Source of the DNA: UMGS1933 sp045593405
Lineage (GTDB): Bacteria > Bacillota > Clostridia > TANB77 > CAG-508
Direction of reading: 5' to 3'
DNA: 39,890 nt
Assembly: GCA_045593405.1 (NCBI GenBank)
Contig: JAZNWN010000002.1
Span: forward strand, 1-39,890
Shown here: positions 1 to 10,250 of the stretch, piece after piece
How the letters are laid out: every line of letters starts with the position of its first letter
How positions within the stretch are numbered: position 1 is the first letter of the stretch
Notes under the pieces: generated by a model
Told to the model about the DNA's origin: nothing
What the model saw: only the letters and a program-made list of their open reading frames with translations
Databases searched by the model: none
Made by a program: the position numbers and the translations under genes

Positions 1-2
1 AA

Positions 3-575
3 AAAATATTAAGAAAACTACTTTTTATAAAAAAAATATTATCAAAAACTAAATTATCAATTGGAATACAAGAAAATCATAAGAAATTACTTGGATATTT
101 ATTAAATTATGATGAAAATAATAAAAAACACCATGAGTTTATTCTAGCTATTAATTCTATTTTTTATAAAACTAAACGTGAAAGATATAATTACATTTAT
201 GACACAGCATGCGATTATTTAGATAGTTTCTTTTATGGAAAGAATTTATGTGATTTTAAAGATAATAAGTGTGGTGAAAAAAGAAATACATCATCTACAA
301 CAGGATGTTGTCATCACTTTAAAATTAAATGCTTAGGTCCTTTAACAAAACTTGTTTTATGTGAGCACTTAAAGGCTGATTATACTTGTGGAGCAAAATG
401 TTTAGGATGTAAATTGTTTACATGTGATTACTTACAAAAAAAAGGTATTAAATTTAGAATAAAGGATAGTTTGTTATTAGAAACATTTTTTAATCCAATA
501 CAAAAATGTCTTATAAAATCTATGGTATTTACTCCAAAAGAAAAAATTATTAAAACATTACTTTTTTGGGCATAA
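3..575 (+). CDS. Cys-rich protein of unknown function, 5' end outside window
   Basis: An open frame runs from the window edge to a TAA at 573-575, giving about 190 C-terminal residues with no start codon in view. The first part is Lys/Asn-rich and looks helical. The middle holds many cysteines and histidines: a GCCHH motif, then CEHLKADYTC, CGAKCLGCKLFTC. This spacing suggests a metal or Fe-S binding site, but I do not recognise the family. The last 50 residues contain a FFNPIQKCLIKS segment. It converges on the sensor kinase, with a hairpin between them. Function cannot be assigned. The coding call rests on the uninterrupted frame and the ordered Cys pattern. Confidence 0.7.
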   Translation, partial: KILRKLLFIKKILSKTKLSIGIQENHKKLLGYLLNYDENNKKHHEFILAINSIFYKTKRERYNYIYDTACDYLDSFFYGKNLCDFKDNKCGEKRNTSSTTGCCHHFKIKCLGPLTKLVLCEHLKADYTCGAKCLGCKLFTCDYLQKKGIKFRIKDSLLLETFFNPIQKCLIKSMVFTPKEKIIKTLLFWA

Positions 576-579
576 GAAA

Positions 580-610
580 AAGCAGAATATGATTTGATCA
601 TATTCTGCTT
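580..610 (-). terminator. Rho-independent terminator of the NRPS-kinase operon
   Basis: A 13-bp perfect inverted repeat (AAGCAGAATATGA / TCATATTCTGCTT) with a 5-nt loop. On the minus strand it is followed by a T-run, so it terminates the leftward operon. It may also serve the convergent gene on the plus strand, although the T-run is poor in that direction. Confidence 0.85.
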
Positions 611-616
611 AAAACC

Positions 617-2431
617 TTATTCTGAAAGTGGTATTTCAATGAAGAAGCTAGTTCCTTCACCTTTTTTTGTTGTATACTTCATATGTCCATTAAAGTGAGC
701 TTTTATGTTTGAATAAGACATAAATAATCCAAGTCCAGTTCCGTTTTTTCCTTTTGTAGTAACCATCTCTTTAAATAATTTTTCTTGTACTTTATCAGGT
801 AAACCTCCTGCAAAGTCTTGTATACATATAATTAAATGTTTTTCATCTTCATATAATGTAAAATTAATATCTTTATTTGTTTGCCCATTATATGCTTGTA
901 TTGCATTTGAAATAATATTATTAATTACTTGTACTAAACTATTAATATTTCCATTAATAGAAGTATTTTTATCTATTTCAACAGAAGTATTTAAATTAAT
1001 TAATGCATTTTTTAATTCGTGTCTCATTAAAATATCTACATGCCTTACAAGTTCACCAACAGTAAAACCATTATACATATTATCTGAAAAAGCCACAGCT
1101 TGTCCTTTAACAGCTGTTATAATATCAGACATATAAGATAAATGAGTACGTATTTTTTTTATCCATTCATCCATATCATTTGCAATTTCATTGTGGTCTG
1201 CTACGGTTACTTCTGAATCTCCTACAGATTGTCTATATTCGGTAACTAAATCAGATATTCCTTCTGTTGCTCCAGAAATTGACATTATTGGAGTTTTCAA
1301 GTTATGAGCTATTCCACCAATCATTTGACCAAGAGAGGCTAAACGCTCTTTTTCAATAAGAATTTCTTGGTTTTCTTTAATAGTCTGCATGTCAAGGTTG
1401 TGCTGAGTTACATCTTTTAATAAGATAAGGGTTCCCAAAAAATTATTATTATTTTTAATACTATTGATTTCAATGTGGAAATATTTATTAATAGAAGCCC
1501 AATGTTTTTCCAAAACTACAGTAGAATCGTCTAATTTAGTTTTATTTACAGCAGCAATAAAAACTTCTACATCAATATTAAAATCATTATGTTTTTTAAA
1601 TAAATCTATAATATTAATATTTCTAATATCAAAGCTAGAAAGTGAAAAGGTTTCCAATAATGTTTGATTAAAATCTATTATTTGCATTTCTTCATTTAAA
1701 ACAATATAACTATCAGACATTCTATCTACAATTCTTTGAAGGGCAATTGGTGTAACTTTTAAAAAGTTAAATTTAAAAATAGCAAAAGCAAAGAATGAAA
1801 TTCCCACAGTAAAAGATATAGGAGTTATATAAATAGACATATGTACAATATTAAAGGCTCCTAGCATGTTAATTAAAACAGAAAATAGTGCTCCTAAAAA
1901 AATTAATATTGATTGCTTAGAGAAGAATCCGGAGTTTTTAAATGAAAATCTAAAAAGGTAAAATAAACCAATTCCAAGTAATGTATATGAATAGAAAGAA
2001 TGTACAGGCATATATGGACCATATACAGTTTCATTCAGGTTTGTTGAATATGTTTTATAAAACATATGATGTAAATTATTAGTAAACATCAATATTGTTG
2101 ATAAAACTGGAATAATAAAAAGTAATAAAAAAGATTTTTTAAAGTTAATTTTAGTTTTTGCAAAAATCACTGCTAAAAACATAAATGCAACAGGGATAAA
2201 ACAAGCACCGAAGGATGCAAGGCCTTCAAAAAGTACCGGATCAACAGAAGTATTTTGAAAAAGAATTTGTAAAATTAAACTTACAGTCCAAATAACCATG
2301 CAAACTAAACAAGCTCCAAAAACTTTAAAAAGTTGGTTTTTTACTCTCTTTTTTGATGATAACAATCCAACTAAAACTAGCAATATGATTAGAGAGATTG
2401 TTAACATTATTAAACTTTCCATAAACTCCAT
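617..2431 (-). CDS. Membrane sensor histidine kinase (7TM-PAS-HisKA-HATPase)
   Basis: 604-residue sensor kinase. Residues 1-225 carry about seven hydrophobic segments resembling the HisK N-terminal 7TM domain. A PAS-like domain follows (about 230-345). The H-box reads GGIAHNLKTP (His is the expected phospho-acceptor) and the ATPase domain has the N-box NNIISNAIQAY, the G1 motif DFAGGLPD and the G2 motif GTGLGLFMSY. No response regulator lies beside it. The ATG at 2431 is preceded by AAGGGGTG, which overlaps the end of the NRPS gene; the gap is 14 bp, so the two genes are almost certainly co-transcribed. Substrate or signal is unknown; the context suggests it could sense the NRPS product or the surface stress it causes (inference). 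Confidence 0.9.
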   Translation of the reverse strand: MEFMESLIMLTISLIILLVLVGLLSSKKRVKNQLFKVFGACLVCMVIWTVSLILQILFQNTSVDPVLFEGLASFGACFIPVAFMFLAVIFAKTKINFKKSFLLLFIIPVLSTILMFTNNLHHMFYKTYSTNLNETVYGPYMPVHSFYSYTLLGIGLFYLFRFSFKNSGFFSKQSILIFLGALFSVLINMLGAFNIVHMSIYITPISFTVGISFFAFAIFKFNFLKVTPIALQRIVDRMSDSYIVLNEEMQIIDFNQTLLETFSLSSFDIRNINIIDLFKKHNDFNIDVEVFIAAVNKTKLDDSTVVLEKHWASINKYFHIEINSIKNNNNFLGTLILLKDVTQHNLDMQTIKENQEILIEKERLASLGQMIGGIAHNLKTPIMSISGATEGISDLVTEYRQSVGDSEVTVADHNEIANDMDEWIKKIRTHLSYMSDIITAVKGQAVAFSDNMYNGFTVGELVRHVDILMRHELKNALINLNTSVEIDKNTSINGNINSLVQVINNIISNAIQAYNGQTNKDINFTLYEDEKHLIICIQDFAGGLPDKVQEKLFKEMVTTKGKNGTGLGLFMSYSNIKAHFNGHMKYTTKKGEGTSFFIEIPLSE

Positions 2432-2445
2432 ACAAACAACACCCC

Positions 2446-5400
2446 TTAATTAAAGAAATTAATTGATTTTAAATAATTAATATATTTTATTAAATAATCC
2501 TTTCTTATTTTACCCCATTTAAATTTACAGCGCAATAAAAAGTTAATAGAAAAATCAGATTTTATATAAGTATTAGTTTTATAAGATATTTTTTTATCAG
2601 CAGATAAATCATTAACTATACCTCTAATATCTTCTTTAATACTAGAGTTTGTTAAATTACTTTTAATAAATTCAGAAAATTTATTGTCATTTATTGCTTT
2701 AATTTTAAATCCAAGATTTTTAAGTTCTTTTAACATAAGATTTACTCTAGAATGATTTCTATTATATATATGTAACACAGATATATCTTTAACTTTGTTT
2801 TGTAGGCACTTAATAATAGCATCTGCACATAAATCGACAGCAGTAAATTCAATTTCTTGTTTTAATAAAGATTTTGGAATCACACCTAATGATACAAAGG
2901 CCTTTAATCTACCAGTAAAAGCATTGCTTTCAGGGTTTATTTGAAATGTTCCATCAGATTCTCTGCTGGTAATATTTCCCAGTCTTAATACTAGAGCATC
3001 AAGTTCTCCAATTGTTATATTTTCTAAGACCATTTTTTCTGCTTCAAATTTACTTCTTGTATAAACATTATCTAGTGATTGGCTAATAAATAAATTTTGT
3101 TCAGAAAAGTATACTTTTTTAGAATTTTGTAGCTTGTTTCTAGATATAGTATCATCTAGGAACATGTTTCCCGATATACTTAATGTAGATAAATGAATTA
3201 ATCTTTTGTTATATTTTTTACAAAATTCTATAGTTTGTTTTGTTGCATCTATATTTATGTTTTTAAATTTATCAAAATCTCCAAAATGTTTAACATTTGC
3301 AGCAGCATTTATTATAGTTGAAATATTATTAATAATAGTATTATAACTACGATCACTTAAGCCAAAATTTGGTTTAATAATGTCACCTCTTAAAACAATT
3401 ATTCTATTTCCAATATATGAATCTAATTCATTATCAAAATAGAAATGAAGAACATCTAAAAATCTATTTAATGCACCTTTTCCATTTTTGTCACGCATAA
3501 TGCAATATATTGTTCCTGAATCGTTTTCAATGAAGCTTTTTATAATATGCATTCCAACAAATCCATTGCTTCCAAATAGTAATACATTGTTATTTGTTGA
3601 ATTTATAATATTATAATTTGATCTTATCTTATTTTTCTTTAATAGTTTATGTATTTTGTCATAATCAAATTCTTCTATAGGTGTAGTTACAATTTCTTCA
3701 GTTTTACTTGTAGATAATTTTCTAATGGTTTTATATTTAAAAATATCTGCATAAGGAACATCAATTCCTTTATTCAAAGCTTCAACTTTAAATCTAATAG
3801 CAGATAAAGAATCTGCACCTAATTCAAATAAATCATTATCTATACCAACTTTAGTTTGAAGAATTTCTTCCCAAATTTCACAAAAAGTAATTTGTAAATC
3901 TGTTTCAGGAGCGATATAATTTATTTCTTCATTAGAAAGAGCAAATTCATAAGAATTAAGAGCTTTTCTATCAATTTTTCCATTTAAAGTTAATGGTATA
4001 TTATTAATTTGAATAATATATTTTGGAACCATATATGTTGGCAATTTTTCTAAAAGAGCTTTTCTGACAGATGGAATACTTAATTCATCTTTGGCAACTA
4101 TAAATGCTTTAAGATAAGTTTTTCTATCATCACTTATAACTACACAGTTTTGAATTTCTTTTATTGATAAAAGTTGTTTTTCTATCTCAGAAAGCTCAAT
4201 TCTAAGTCCGTTTATTTTTACCTGAAAATCGTTTCTTCCAATATACTCAATTTCACCATTAGATTTAAATAAAGCAATATCACCAGTTTTGTAAATTCTT
4301 TCTTTATTAAATTTAGAAGAAACAAAAACATTTTTGGTTTTTTCTGGATCGTTAATATAGCCTTGAGCTAAGCCTATACCAGAGATACAAAGCTCTCCTG
4401 GGACTCCGACAGGGCATAAATTACCATCTTTATCTAGTATATAAATTTTCATATTTGGAATAGGTTTCCCAATATTTATATCATCAGCAGATAGTATATT
4501 TTTACTTGAACAGCAAGCAGTTATTTCTGTTGGACCATAACCATTAGATATATTAGCTTTTGTTATAGCTCTTAAATTTTCATATAAAGAACTAGTAAAT
4601 ACTTCACCACCAAGTTGAATAGTATCTAACACAGATAAACATTTTTTAGTATTTGGATTAGATAATAATAACTCTATTTTTGTAGGAGTTGTAACACAAA
4701 AATCTACATTATTATTTATAATAACTTTAGCCATTTTTACAGGATTTTTATGTTCCTCTTCATTTAACAAATATAGTGTTCCACCAAGTAATATAGATGT
4801 AAATAATTCTACAGCAAACATATCAAAAGAAACAGAAGCACTTCCAAGAACTTTTTTAGATTTGCCTAGGAATATGACCTGTCTAAAATAGTTATACACT
4901 AAATTTATTAATCCAGAATGTTTTAAAACTACACCTTTTGGATTTCCAGTAGACCCAGAAGTGTAAATAAGTGCAAAACTATCTTCAGGGTCATTAAATA
5001 TTTGCAAATTCTTAGCATTTGTTTTAAAATGAAAATCATTTATTTTACAGATGTTTAGGAAATTAGTATAATAATTATTGTCTGTAATTAATAATTTTGC
5101 ATCACTGTTTTCTAAAATATAGTTAACTCTAGTCTCAGGGAAAGTATGGTCTATTAAAACATATGTACAACCTGCTTTTAGAACACCTACAATAGAGATT
5201 ATCATTTCTAAAGAGCGATTAACCATAATACCGATAGTACTATTTTTTTCTATGCCAGAATCTTGTATATATTTTGCCAAGCTATTTGCTTTTGTATTTA
5301 ATTCTTTATATGTTAATTTTTTATCTTCAAAAACAACGGCAATCTCATTTGGATTTTTCTTTGTTTGTTCTTCAAATAATCCTATCAAACTTAAATTTTC

Positions 5401-8400
5401 AGGGTAATCTACTTTGGTATTATTAAATTCATTTAATATTTTATTTCTCTCATCTTCTGAAAGCATGTCAATATCAGCTATTTTAATATCAGTATTTTCT
5501 AAAATAACATTTAAAATATTAATATAATGATTAGATAAATTTTTAATAAAATCTTCATTAAATAATTTTGTTGCATATTCAAAAGATATATCAATACCAT
5601 TTTCATTTGGAATTAATTCTAAAGATAAATCGAATTTAGAAATATTGGTATCCGGTATGTAATATTCAGATTTTATATTATTAAATTCAATGTTTTTTAA
5701 ACCATTGTTTTGATAAGTAAACATGGTATCAAATAATGGATTTCGACTGGTATCTCTTTTTATATTTAATTTATTTACTAATTCATCAAAAGGATATGTT
5801 TGATATTTATAAGAATTCAAACAATTAGTTTTAACTGTTTCTAAAAATTCTTTGAACGATATTTTACTATCTATTTTAGCTCTTAATGCTAATGTATTTA
5901 CAAACATTCCTATTAAATTATAAGTATCAGAAATATCTCTTCCAACAATAGGTGAGCCAACAACAATATCATCTTGAGAAGTATATTTTTCAAGTAATAT
6001 ATAATAAACAGAAAGTAATAATATATAAGGAGTAACACCTAAAGTTTTTGCAATAGTGTTAATTTTATTTGCTGTATCTAAATCAATAGAAGAATATACT
6101 TTTGAACCTTCAAAATTTTGAACAGAGGGCCTTGTATAATTTGTAGGCAAGTTTAATATTGGTATTTCATCTTCAAATTGATTTATCCAATAATTTTCTG
6201 ATTCTTCTAACCCTCCTGAAGTAATTTTTTCTCTTTCAAAAACAGCAAAATCTTTATATGTAATATTAAGTTCTGGTAAAACTTCGCCATTGTATAGTTT
6301 ACAAAGTTCATCTATAAATATAGACAAAGAAGTGCCATCAGAAATAATGTGATGCATATCTATAAATAAAGCTGATTTATTATTTGTACATTTAATAAAC
6401 TTAGCTCTAAATAGTGGAGCTGAGCTCAAATCAAAAGGTTTAACAAAATCTTCAAAAATAGTAGATAAATCATCAAAATTATAATTGTCTTCTATATCCA
6501 ATTTAAAGTCTATTTTATCCATAATTATTTGAACAACATTACTTTCTTTAAGTTCAAAATAAGTACGTAAAGATTCATGTCTATTGATTAAAAAATTAAA
6601 GCAATTTTCTAATTTATTTATATCAATATATCCATCTAAAATAACACCACCAGGGATATTATATGAAATAGAATTATCACCGGCCATATTACTTGCAAAG
6701 TAGATTCTTTTTTGAGCTGAAGAGGTTGGATAAGAATCCATTTTTGAAGCGGGAAGAATTGTTTCCGCTTTTTTAGTATCTAAATTTGCAGAGATTATAT
6801 CAGAAATTTCTTGAACAGTAGGATGTTCTATTATATCTTTAACAAACAATTGTATATTAAATTCGTTTTGAACTTGAGCACATAAATTTATAGCAGATAA
6901 AGAATCTCCACCAAGTTCAAAGAAATTATCATCTATGCTTATATTGGCAATGTTTAGTATATTGACTAATATTTTAATAATATCAGAGTCTATATTATTT
7001 CTAGCGTTAAAAATTGTTTTTTGAGAATTAATACTAGGTGAAGGAAGATTCTTCCTATCAATTTTGCCATTAACAGTATATGGTATTTCTTCTAATTCCA
7101 TAAAATAAGAAGGTATCATATAATTTGGAATTTTATCAGACAAATATTTTTTCAAAATATCAATAGATAAAGGCTTTGTAGTTGTATAATATGCAACTAA
7201 AGAAAGCCCAGTTTGTTTTAGCTGAGTTGGGACTACTACACAATTTGTAATAAAAGGATGTGAATGAAGAGTTGTTTCAATTTCTTCTAATTCAATTCTA
7301 AAACCGTTTATTTTTATTTGAAAATCATTTCTACCAATAAAATATATTAGACCATCAGGTGAAAAATATCCTAAATCTCCAGTTAAATACATCATTGAGT
7401 TATTAAAACTGTTTTTAACAAATTTACTATTAGTCATATTTTTATTATTTATATAGCCATTACCAACACAATCTCCAGAAATAGCTATTTGTCCAACAAC
7501 ATTGTTAGGACAAAGTTGATTGTTCTTATCTAATACATATATTTGTGTATTACAAATAGGAGAACCAATAGGAGGTTCAATTCCGCATTCCAAAGAATTA
7601 ATTATAAAAGAAGTTGCAACATGTGTTTCTGCTGGTCCATAATGATTATGTAGGATGATTCCGCTTCTTATTAGGTCTTGAATTCCCGTAGTAAGAACAA
7701 GTTTTTCACCGGCAGTAATAATATTTTTAACAAATAATTTTAATTTTTCTATTAAAGTAGGATCTGAACATAATAATTTTAAATATGCAGGAGGTAAAAA
7801 TAAAGTATCAATTTTATTTTTTACAATATATTCGCCTAAGGCATAAGTGTTTTTTCTTATGTTATCAGAAACTAGATATAGAGAGTTACCAGTTAATAAA
7901 GTAGAATAAATTTCTTGATAACTTACATCAAAACTCATGGTTGCAAATTGTAGAACATTACAAGAGTTTTCAAAAATATTAGTTTTGAAAAGTTCAAAGT
8001 AAATTAAGTTAACCATGTTTTTGTGAGAAAGACATACTCCTTTTGGTTTTCCTGTAGAACCAGAAGTGAAAATTACATATAAGTTATTATTTGAATTATA
8101 TATATATGTCGATTTGAATTCTTTATTATAGTTTGAATAAACAGATGAATCAATATTAATCAAATTTATATTATTATTTTGATCCAAAATATATTTATCA
8201 GAATATAAAATAAAGTTAATTTTAGCGGAGTTAATCATATGATTAACTCTATCCAATGGATATGTAGGATCAATAGGTACATATGTACAATTCAATTTTA
8301 GAATAGCAATAATCCCAATAATAGAATTGAAAGAACGGGTTGTAAAAATACCAATGTTTAGTTTTTCATGAAATCCTTGATTTAATAAATAATTTGCTAA

Positions 8401-9879
8401 TTGATTTGCTTTTTCATTTAACTCTCTATAAGTTAATTTTTGGTCCTCAAAAACAAGAGCAATATTATCAGGTGTTTTTTCTACTTGCTCTTCAAATAAC
8501 TGGACTATAGTTTTATCTTTTGGATAGTCCATTTTTGTGTTATTAAATTCATTTAATATTTTATTTTTTTCATCAGGGGTTACAATTTCAATTTCTTTTA
8601 ATAAAATAGTATTGTTTTCAATAATTTGATTTATTATGTGTAATATTCTTGAATGAAGAGCGTAAATGTCTTCAGAAGAGTATTTACAAGTTTTGTAGTC
8701 GTAAGCAACATTAATAATTCCAGTATCATTTATGTCAAAGAAATGGATTTCCATGTCATCAGAAATATTGCCATTAAATAACCATGTAGATTCATAATCT
8801 GTTTTAGTAGATTGTTTATTACTCCTCATATTTTGGTATGAATACATAATATTATATAAATTAGGAATAGAAGAATTTTCTTTTCTTAAATCTTCTAATA
8901 ATGATTGGTATGGATATTTTTGATGCCTAAAAATATTAAAAAAGTCTGCAGAAATTCCTGAGACAAAATCAGCAAAACTTTTCTCGTGATTTAATGTTAC
9001 TTTAAAAGGTACAACACTAATAAACATACCAACAGTATGTTTTTCCTTAGCATTTGATCTATTTAATATAGGAGTACCAATAACAAATTCATCTGAATTT
9101 GAAACTCTAGATAAATATATGGAATAAACCCCCATAAAAAAGTTGAAAGGTGAAATTTTATTTTCCTTACAAAAAGAATCAATAAAATTCATAGTCTCAG
9201 AAGGAATTTTAAATAATTTTCTCTTTGCTTTACTTGATATATCTTTGCATGGTAAAAGACTAGGAATAGTTGCATTTTCAGGAATTGTTTTAAATAAGTC
9301 ATTCCAAAATACCCTATCTTTTTCAAATTTAGAACTTTGCATATATTTTTGCTCAGACTCAATATATTCTATATATGAAGGATTAGAAAAATTCTCTAAA
9401 ACAAAAGTATTTGCAAGCAGTGAATCATATATATCTATAATTCTACTTATAACAAGACCTGATGCCCAAGCATCAACAATTAAATGGTGCATAACTATTA
9501 CGAATCCGCCATGCCCATCATTAAATTTAAATAATTTTAAATTAAATAAATAAGAATCAAAAACCTCTAAAGGAGTTTGAGATAGTTCTTTTTCTATTTT
9601 TTTTACATCTTTATCAGACTCTACACTAATTATTTCAAAAGAAAATGGTGTAAAATCATCAATAAATTGTTTAATGTCACTATTATCTCTAATAAATTTT
9701 AATCTGAAACTATCATTAGTTTGTATAAAAATATTTATAGCTTCTTTTAATTTATTAAAGTTTACTTTTTGCGAAAACATTGCTGTTCCTGCAATGTTTT
9801 CAATCGACGTCCCTTTGTAAAATTCTTCTGTGACCCAAATTGACTTTTGTGGATTAGTTAAATTATATAATTCTTTCAA
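2446..9879 (-). CDS. Dimodular NRPS, C-A-T-C-A-T-R, predicted peptide aldehyde synthetase
   Basis: 2477-residue nonribosomal peptide synthetase. Order seen: condensation domain (1-440; motif HHLIVDA at 131, final G changed to A), adenylation (about 460-960; TSGSTGKPKG near 606), carrier (FELGGDSLSA near 990), second condensation (HHIISDG near 1176), second adenylation (TSGSTGNPKG near 1641), second carrier (FELGADSLSA near 2021), and a terminal NAD(P)H thioester reductase (GSNGFVGMHI near 2105, YTRSK further on). A condensation domain at the N-terminus implies an acylated first residue. Reading specificity positions by eye gives D-V-Q-F-I-A-H-V-A-K for module 1, close to proline codes; module 2 (about D-M-V-V-Q-G-G-A-C) is unassigned. 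The reductase implies release as an aldehyde. Start is TTG with AAAGGTG 8 nt upstream. No PPTase or exporter is in the window. Confidence 0.95.
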   Translation of the reverse strand: MKELYNLTNPQKSIWVTEEFYKGTSIENIAGTAMFSQKVNFNKLKEAINIFIQTNDSFRLKFIRDNSDIKQFIDDFTPFSFEIISVESDKDVKKIEKELSQTPLEVFDSYLFNLKLFKFNDGHGGFVIVMHHLIVDAWASGLVISRIIDIYDSLLANTFVLENFSNPSYIEYIESEQKYMQSSKFEKDRVFWNDLFKTIPENATIPSLLPCKDISSKAKRKLFKIPSETMNFIDSFCKENKISPFNFFMGVYSIYLSRVSNSDEFVIGTPILNRSNAKEKHTVGMFISVVPFKVTLNHEKSFADFVSGISADFFNIFRHQKYPYQSLLEDLRKENSSIPNLYNIMYSYQNMRSNKQSTKTDYESTWLFNGNISDDMEIHFFDINDTGIINVAYDYKTCKYSSEDIYALHSRILHIINQIIENNTILLKEIEIVTPDEKNKILNEFNNTKMDYPKDKTIVQLFEEQVEKTPDNIALVFEDQKLTYRELNEKANQLANYLLNQGFHEKLNIGIFTTRSFNSIIGIIAILKLNCTYVPIDPTYPLDRVNHMINSAKINFILYSDKYILDQNNNINLINIDSSVYSNYNKEFKSTYIYNSNNNLYVIFTSGSTGKPKGVCLSHKNMVNLIYFELFKTNIFENSCNVLQFATMSFDVSYQEIYSTLLTGNSLYLVSDNIRKNTYALGEYIVKNKIDTLFLPPAYLKLLCSDPTLIEKLKLFVKNIITAGEKLVLTTGIQDLIRSGIILHNHYGPAETHVATSFIINSLECGIEPPIGSPICNTQIYVLDKNNQLCPNNVVGQIAISGDCVGNGYINNKNMTNSKFVKNSFNNSMMYLTGDLGYFSPDGLIYFIGRNDFQIKINGFRIELEEIETTLHSHPFITNCVVVPTQLKQTGLSLVAYYTTTKPLSIDILKKYLSDKIPNYMIPSYFMELEEIPYTVNGKIDRKNLPSPSINSQKTIFNARNNIDSDIIKILVNILNIANISIDDNFFELGGDSLSAINLCAQVQNEFNIQLFVKDIIEHPTVQEISDIISANLDTKKAETILPASKMDSYPTSSAQKRIYFASNMAGDNSISYNIPGGVILDGYIDINKLENCFNFLINRHESLRTYFELKESNVVQIIMDKIDFKLDIEDNYNFDDLSTIFEDFVKPFDLSSAPLFRAKFIKCTNNKSALFIDMHHIISDGTSLSIFIDELCKLYNGEVLPELNITYKDFAVFEREKITSGGLEESENYWINQFEDEIPILNLPTNYTRPSVQNFEGSKVYSSIDLDTANKINTIAKTLGVTPYILLLSVYYILLEKYTSQDDIVVGSPIVGRDISDTYNLIGMFVNTLALRAKIDSKISFKEFLETVKTNCLNSYKYQTYPFDELVNKLNIKRDTSRNPLFDTMFTYQNNGLKNIEFNNIKSEYYIPDTNISKFDLSLELIPNENGIDISFEYATKLFNEDFIKNLSNHYINILNVILENTDIKIADIDMLSEDERNKILNEFNNTKVDYPENLSLIGLFEEQTKKNPNEIAVVFEDKKLTYKELNTKANSLAKYIQDSGIEKNSTIGIMVNRSLEMIISIVGVLKAGCTYVLIDHTFPETRVNYILENSDAKLLITDNNYYTNFLNICKINDFHFKTNAKNLQIFNDPEDSFALIYTSGSTGNPKGVVLKHSGLINLVYNYFRQVIFLGKSKKVLGSASVSFDMFAVELFTSILLGGTLYLLNEEEHKNPVKMAKVIINNNVDFCVTTPTKIELLLSNPNTKKCLSVLDTIQLGGEVFTSSLYENLRAITKANISNGYGPTEITACCSSKNILSADDINIGKPIPNMKIYILDKDGNLCPVGVPGELCISGIGLAQGYINDPEKTKNVFVSSKFNKERIYKTGDIALFKSNGEIEYIGRNDFQVKINGLRIELSEIEKQLLSIKEIQNCVVISDDRKTYLKAFIVAKDELSIPSVRKALLEKLPTYMVPKYIIQINNIPLTLNGKIDRKALNSYEFALSNEEINYIAPETDLQITFCEIWEEILQTKVGIDNDLFELGADSLSAIRFKVEALNKGIDVPYADIFKYKTIRKLSTSKTEEIVTTPIEEFDYDKIHKLLKKNKIRSNYNIINSTNNNVLLFGSNGFVGMHIIKSFIENDSGTIYCIMRDKNGKGALNRFLDVLHFYFDNELDSYIGNRIIVLRGDIIKPNFGLSDRSYNTIINNISTIINAAANVKHFGDFDKFKNINIDATKQTIEFCKKYNKRLIHLSTLSISGNMFLDDTISRNKLQNSKKVYFSEQNLFISQSLDNVYTRSKFEAEKMVLENITIGELDALVLRLGNITSRESDGTFQINPESNAFTGRLKAFVSLGVIPKSLLKQEIEFTAVDLCADAIIKCLQNKVKDISVLHIYNRNHSRVNLMLKELKNLGFKIKAINDNKFSEFIKSNLTNSSIKEDIRGIVNDLSADKKISYKTNTYIKSDFSINFLLRCKFKWGKIRKDYLIKYINYLKSINFFN

Positions 9880-9915
9880 TTTTAATTCACCTTTAATTAC
9901 AATTTTACTTACAAT

Positions 9916-9944
9916 AATATATCATGAAAAATCGACTAAATCAA
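9916..9944 (-). promoter_or_regulatory. Likely sigma-A promoter of the NRPS-kinase operon
   Basis: On the minus strand TTGATT, 17 nt, TATATT, with an extended TGA before the -10. It lies about 40 nt upstream of the TTG start. No operator is obvious. Confidence 0.6.
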
Positions 9945-10019
9945 TGTTTTTACGACTTTTAAACAAACAAATTTTACACAAAAATGGAAATTCGACAAAA
10001 TATGACGTAGTTTTACAAA

Positions 10020-10193
10020 AAATAATAATTTATAGGGTAAAAACCTACGGCGTAATTTGTAGGGGCGGAGTTCCATCTCCGCCCGCTCAAAAAAATATTG
10101 ATTTACGGGCAGGGGTGGAACCCTGCCCCTACATTTTTATAATATATTTTCCAAATACAAAATTCCAAACACAAAACACACAAATTATTATTT
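10020..10193. repeat. MITE-like repeat, family A copy 1
   Basis: About 174 bp, nearly identical to 30552-30726 and 39062-39228. The left end is AAATAATAATTT and the right end CACAAATTATTATTT, which form a terminal inverted repeat. Inside are two GC-rich hairpins (GGGGCGGAG/CTCCGCCC and GGGCAGGG/CCCTGCCC) held in an outer GTAGGGGC/GCCCCTAC pair, then an A-rich tail with CCAAATACAAAA and CCAAACACAAAA. No coding potential of its own. It fills most of the 371-bp gap between the NRPS and htrA; apart from the NRPS promoter I see nothing else there. Confidence 0.85.
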
Positions 10194-10250
10194 ATATAAT
10201 CAAAGTATACAATTACAAATTTTGGATATTCTAATTTCGGAGGAAGTTTT

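Noticed and set aside
9830..10234. 134-residue ORF on the plus strand over the NRPS start and the MITE
   Set aside because: It is antisense to the NRPS start, reads through repeat hairpins and has no recognisable protein pattern.
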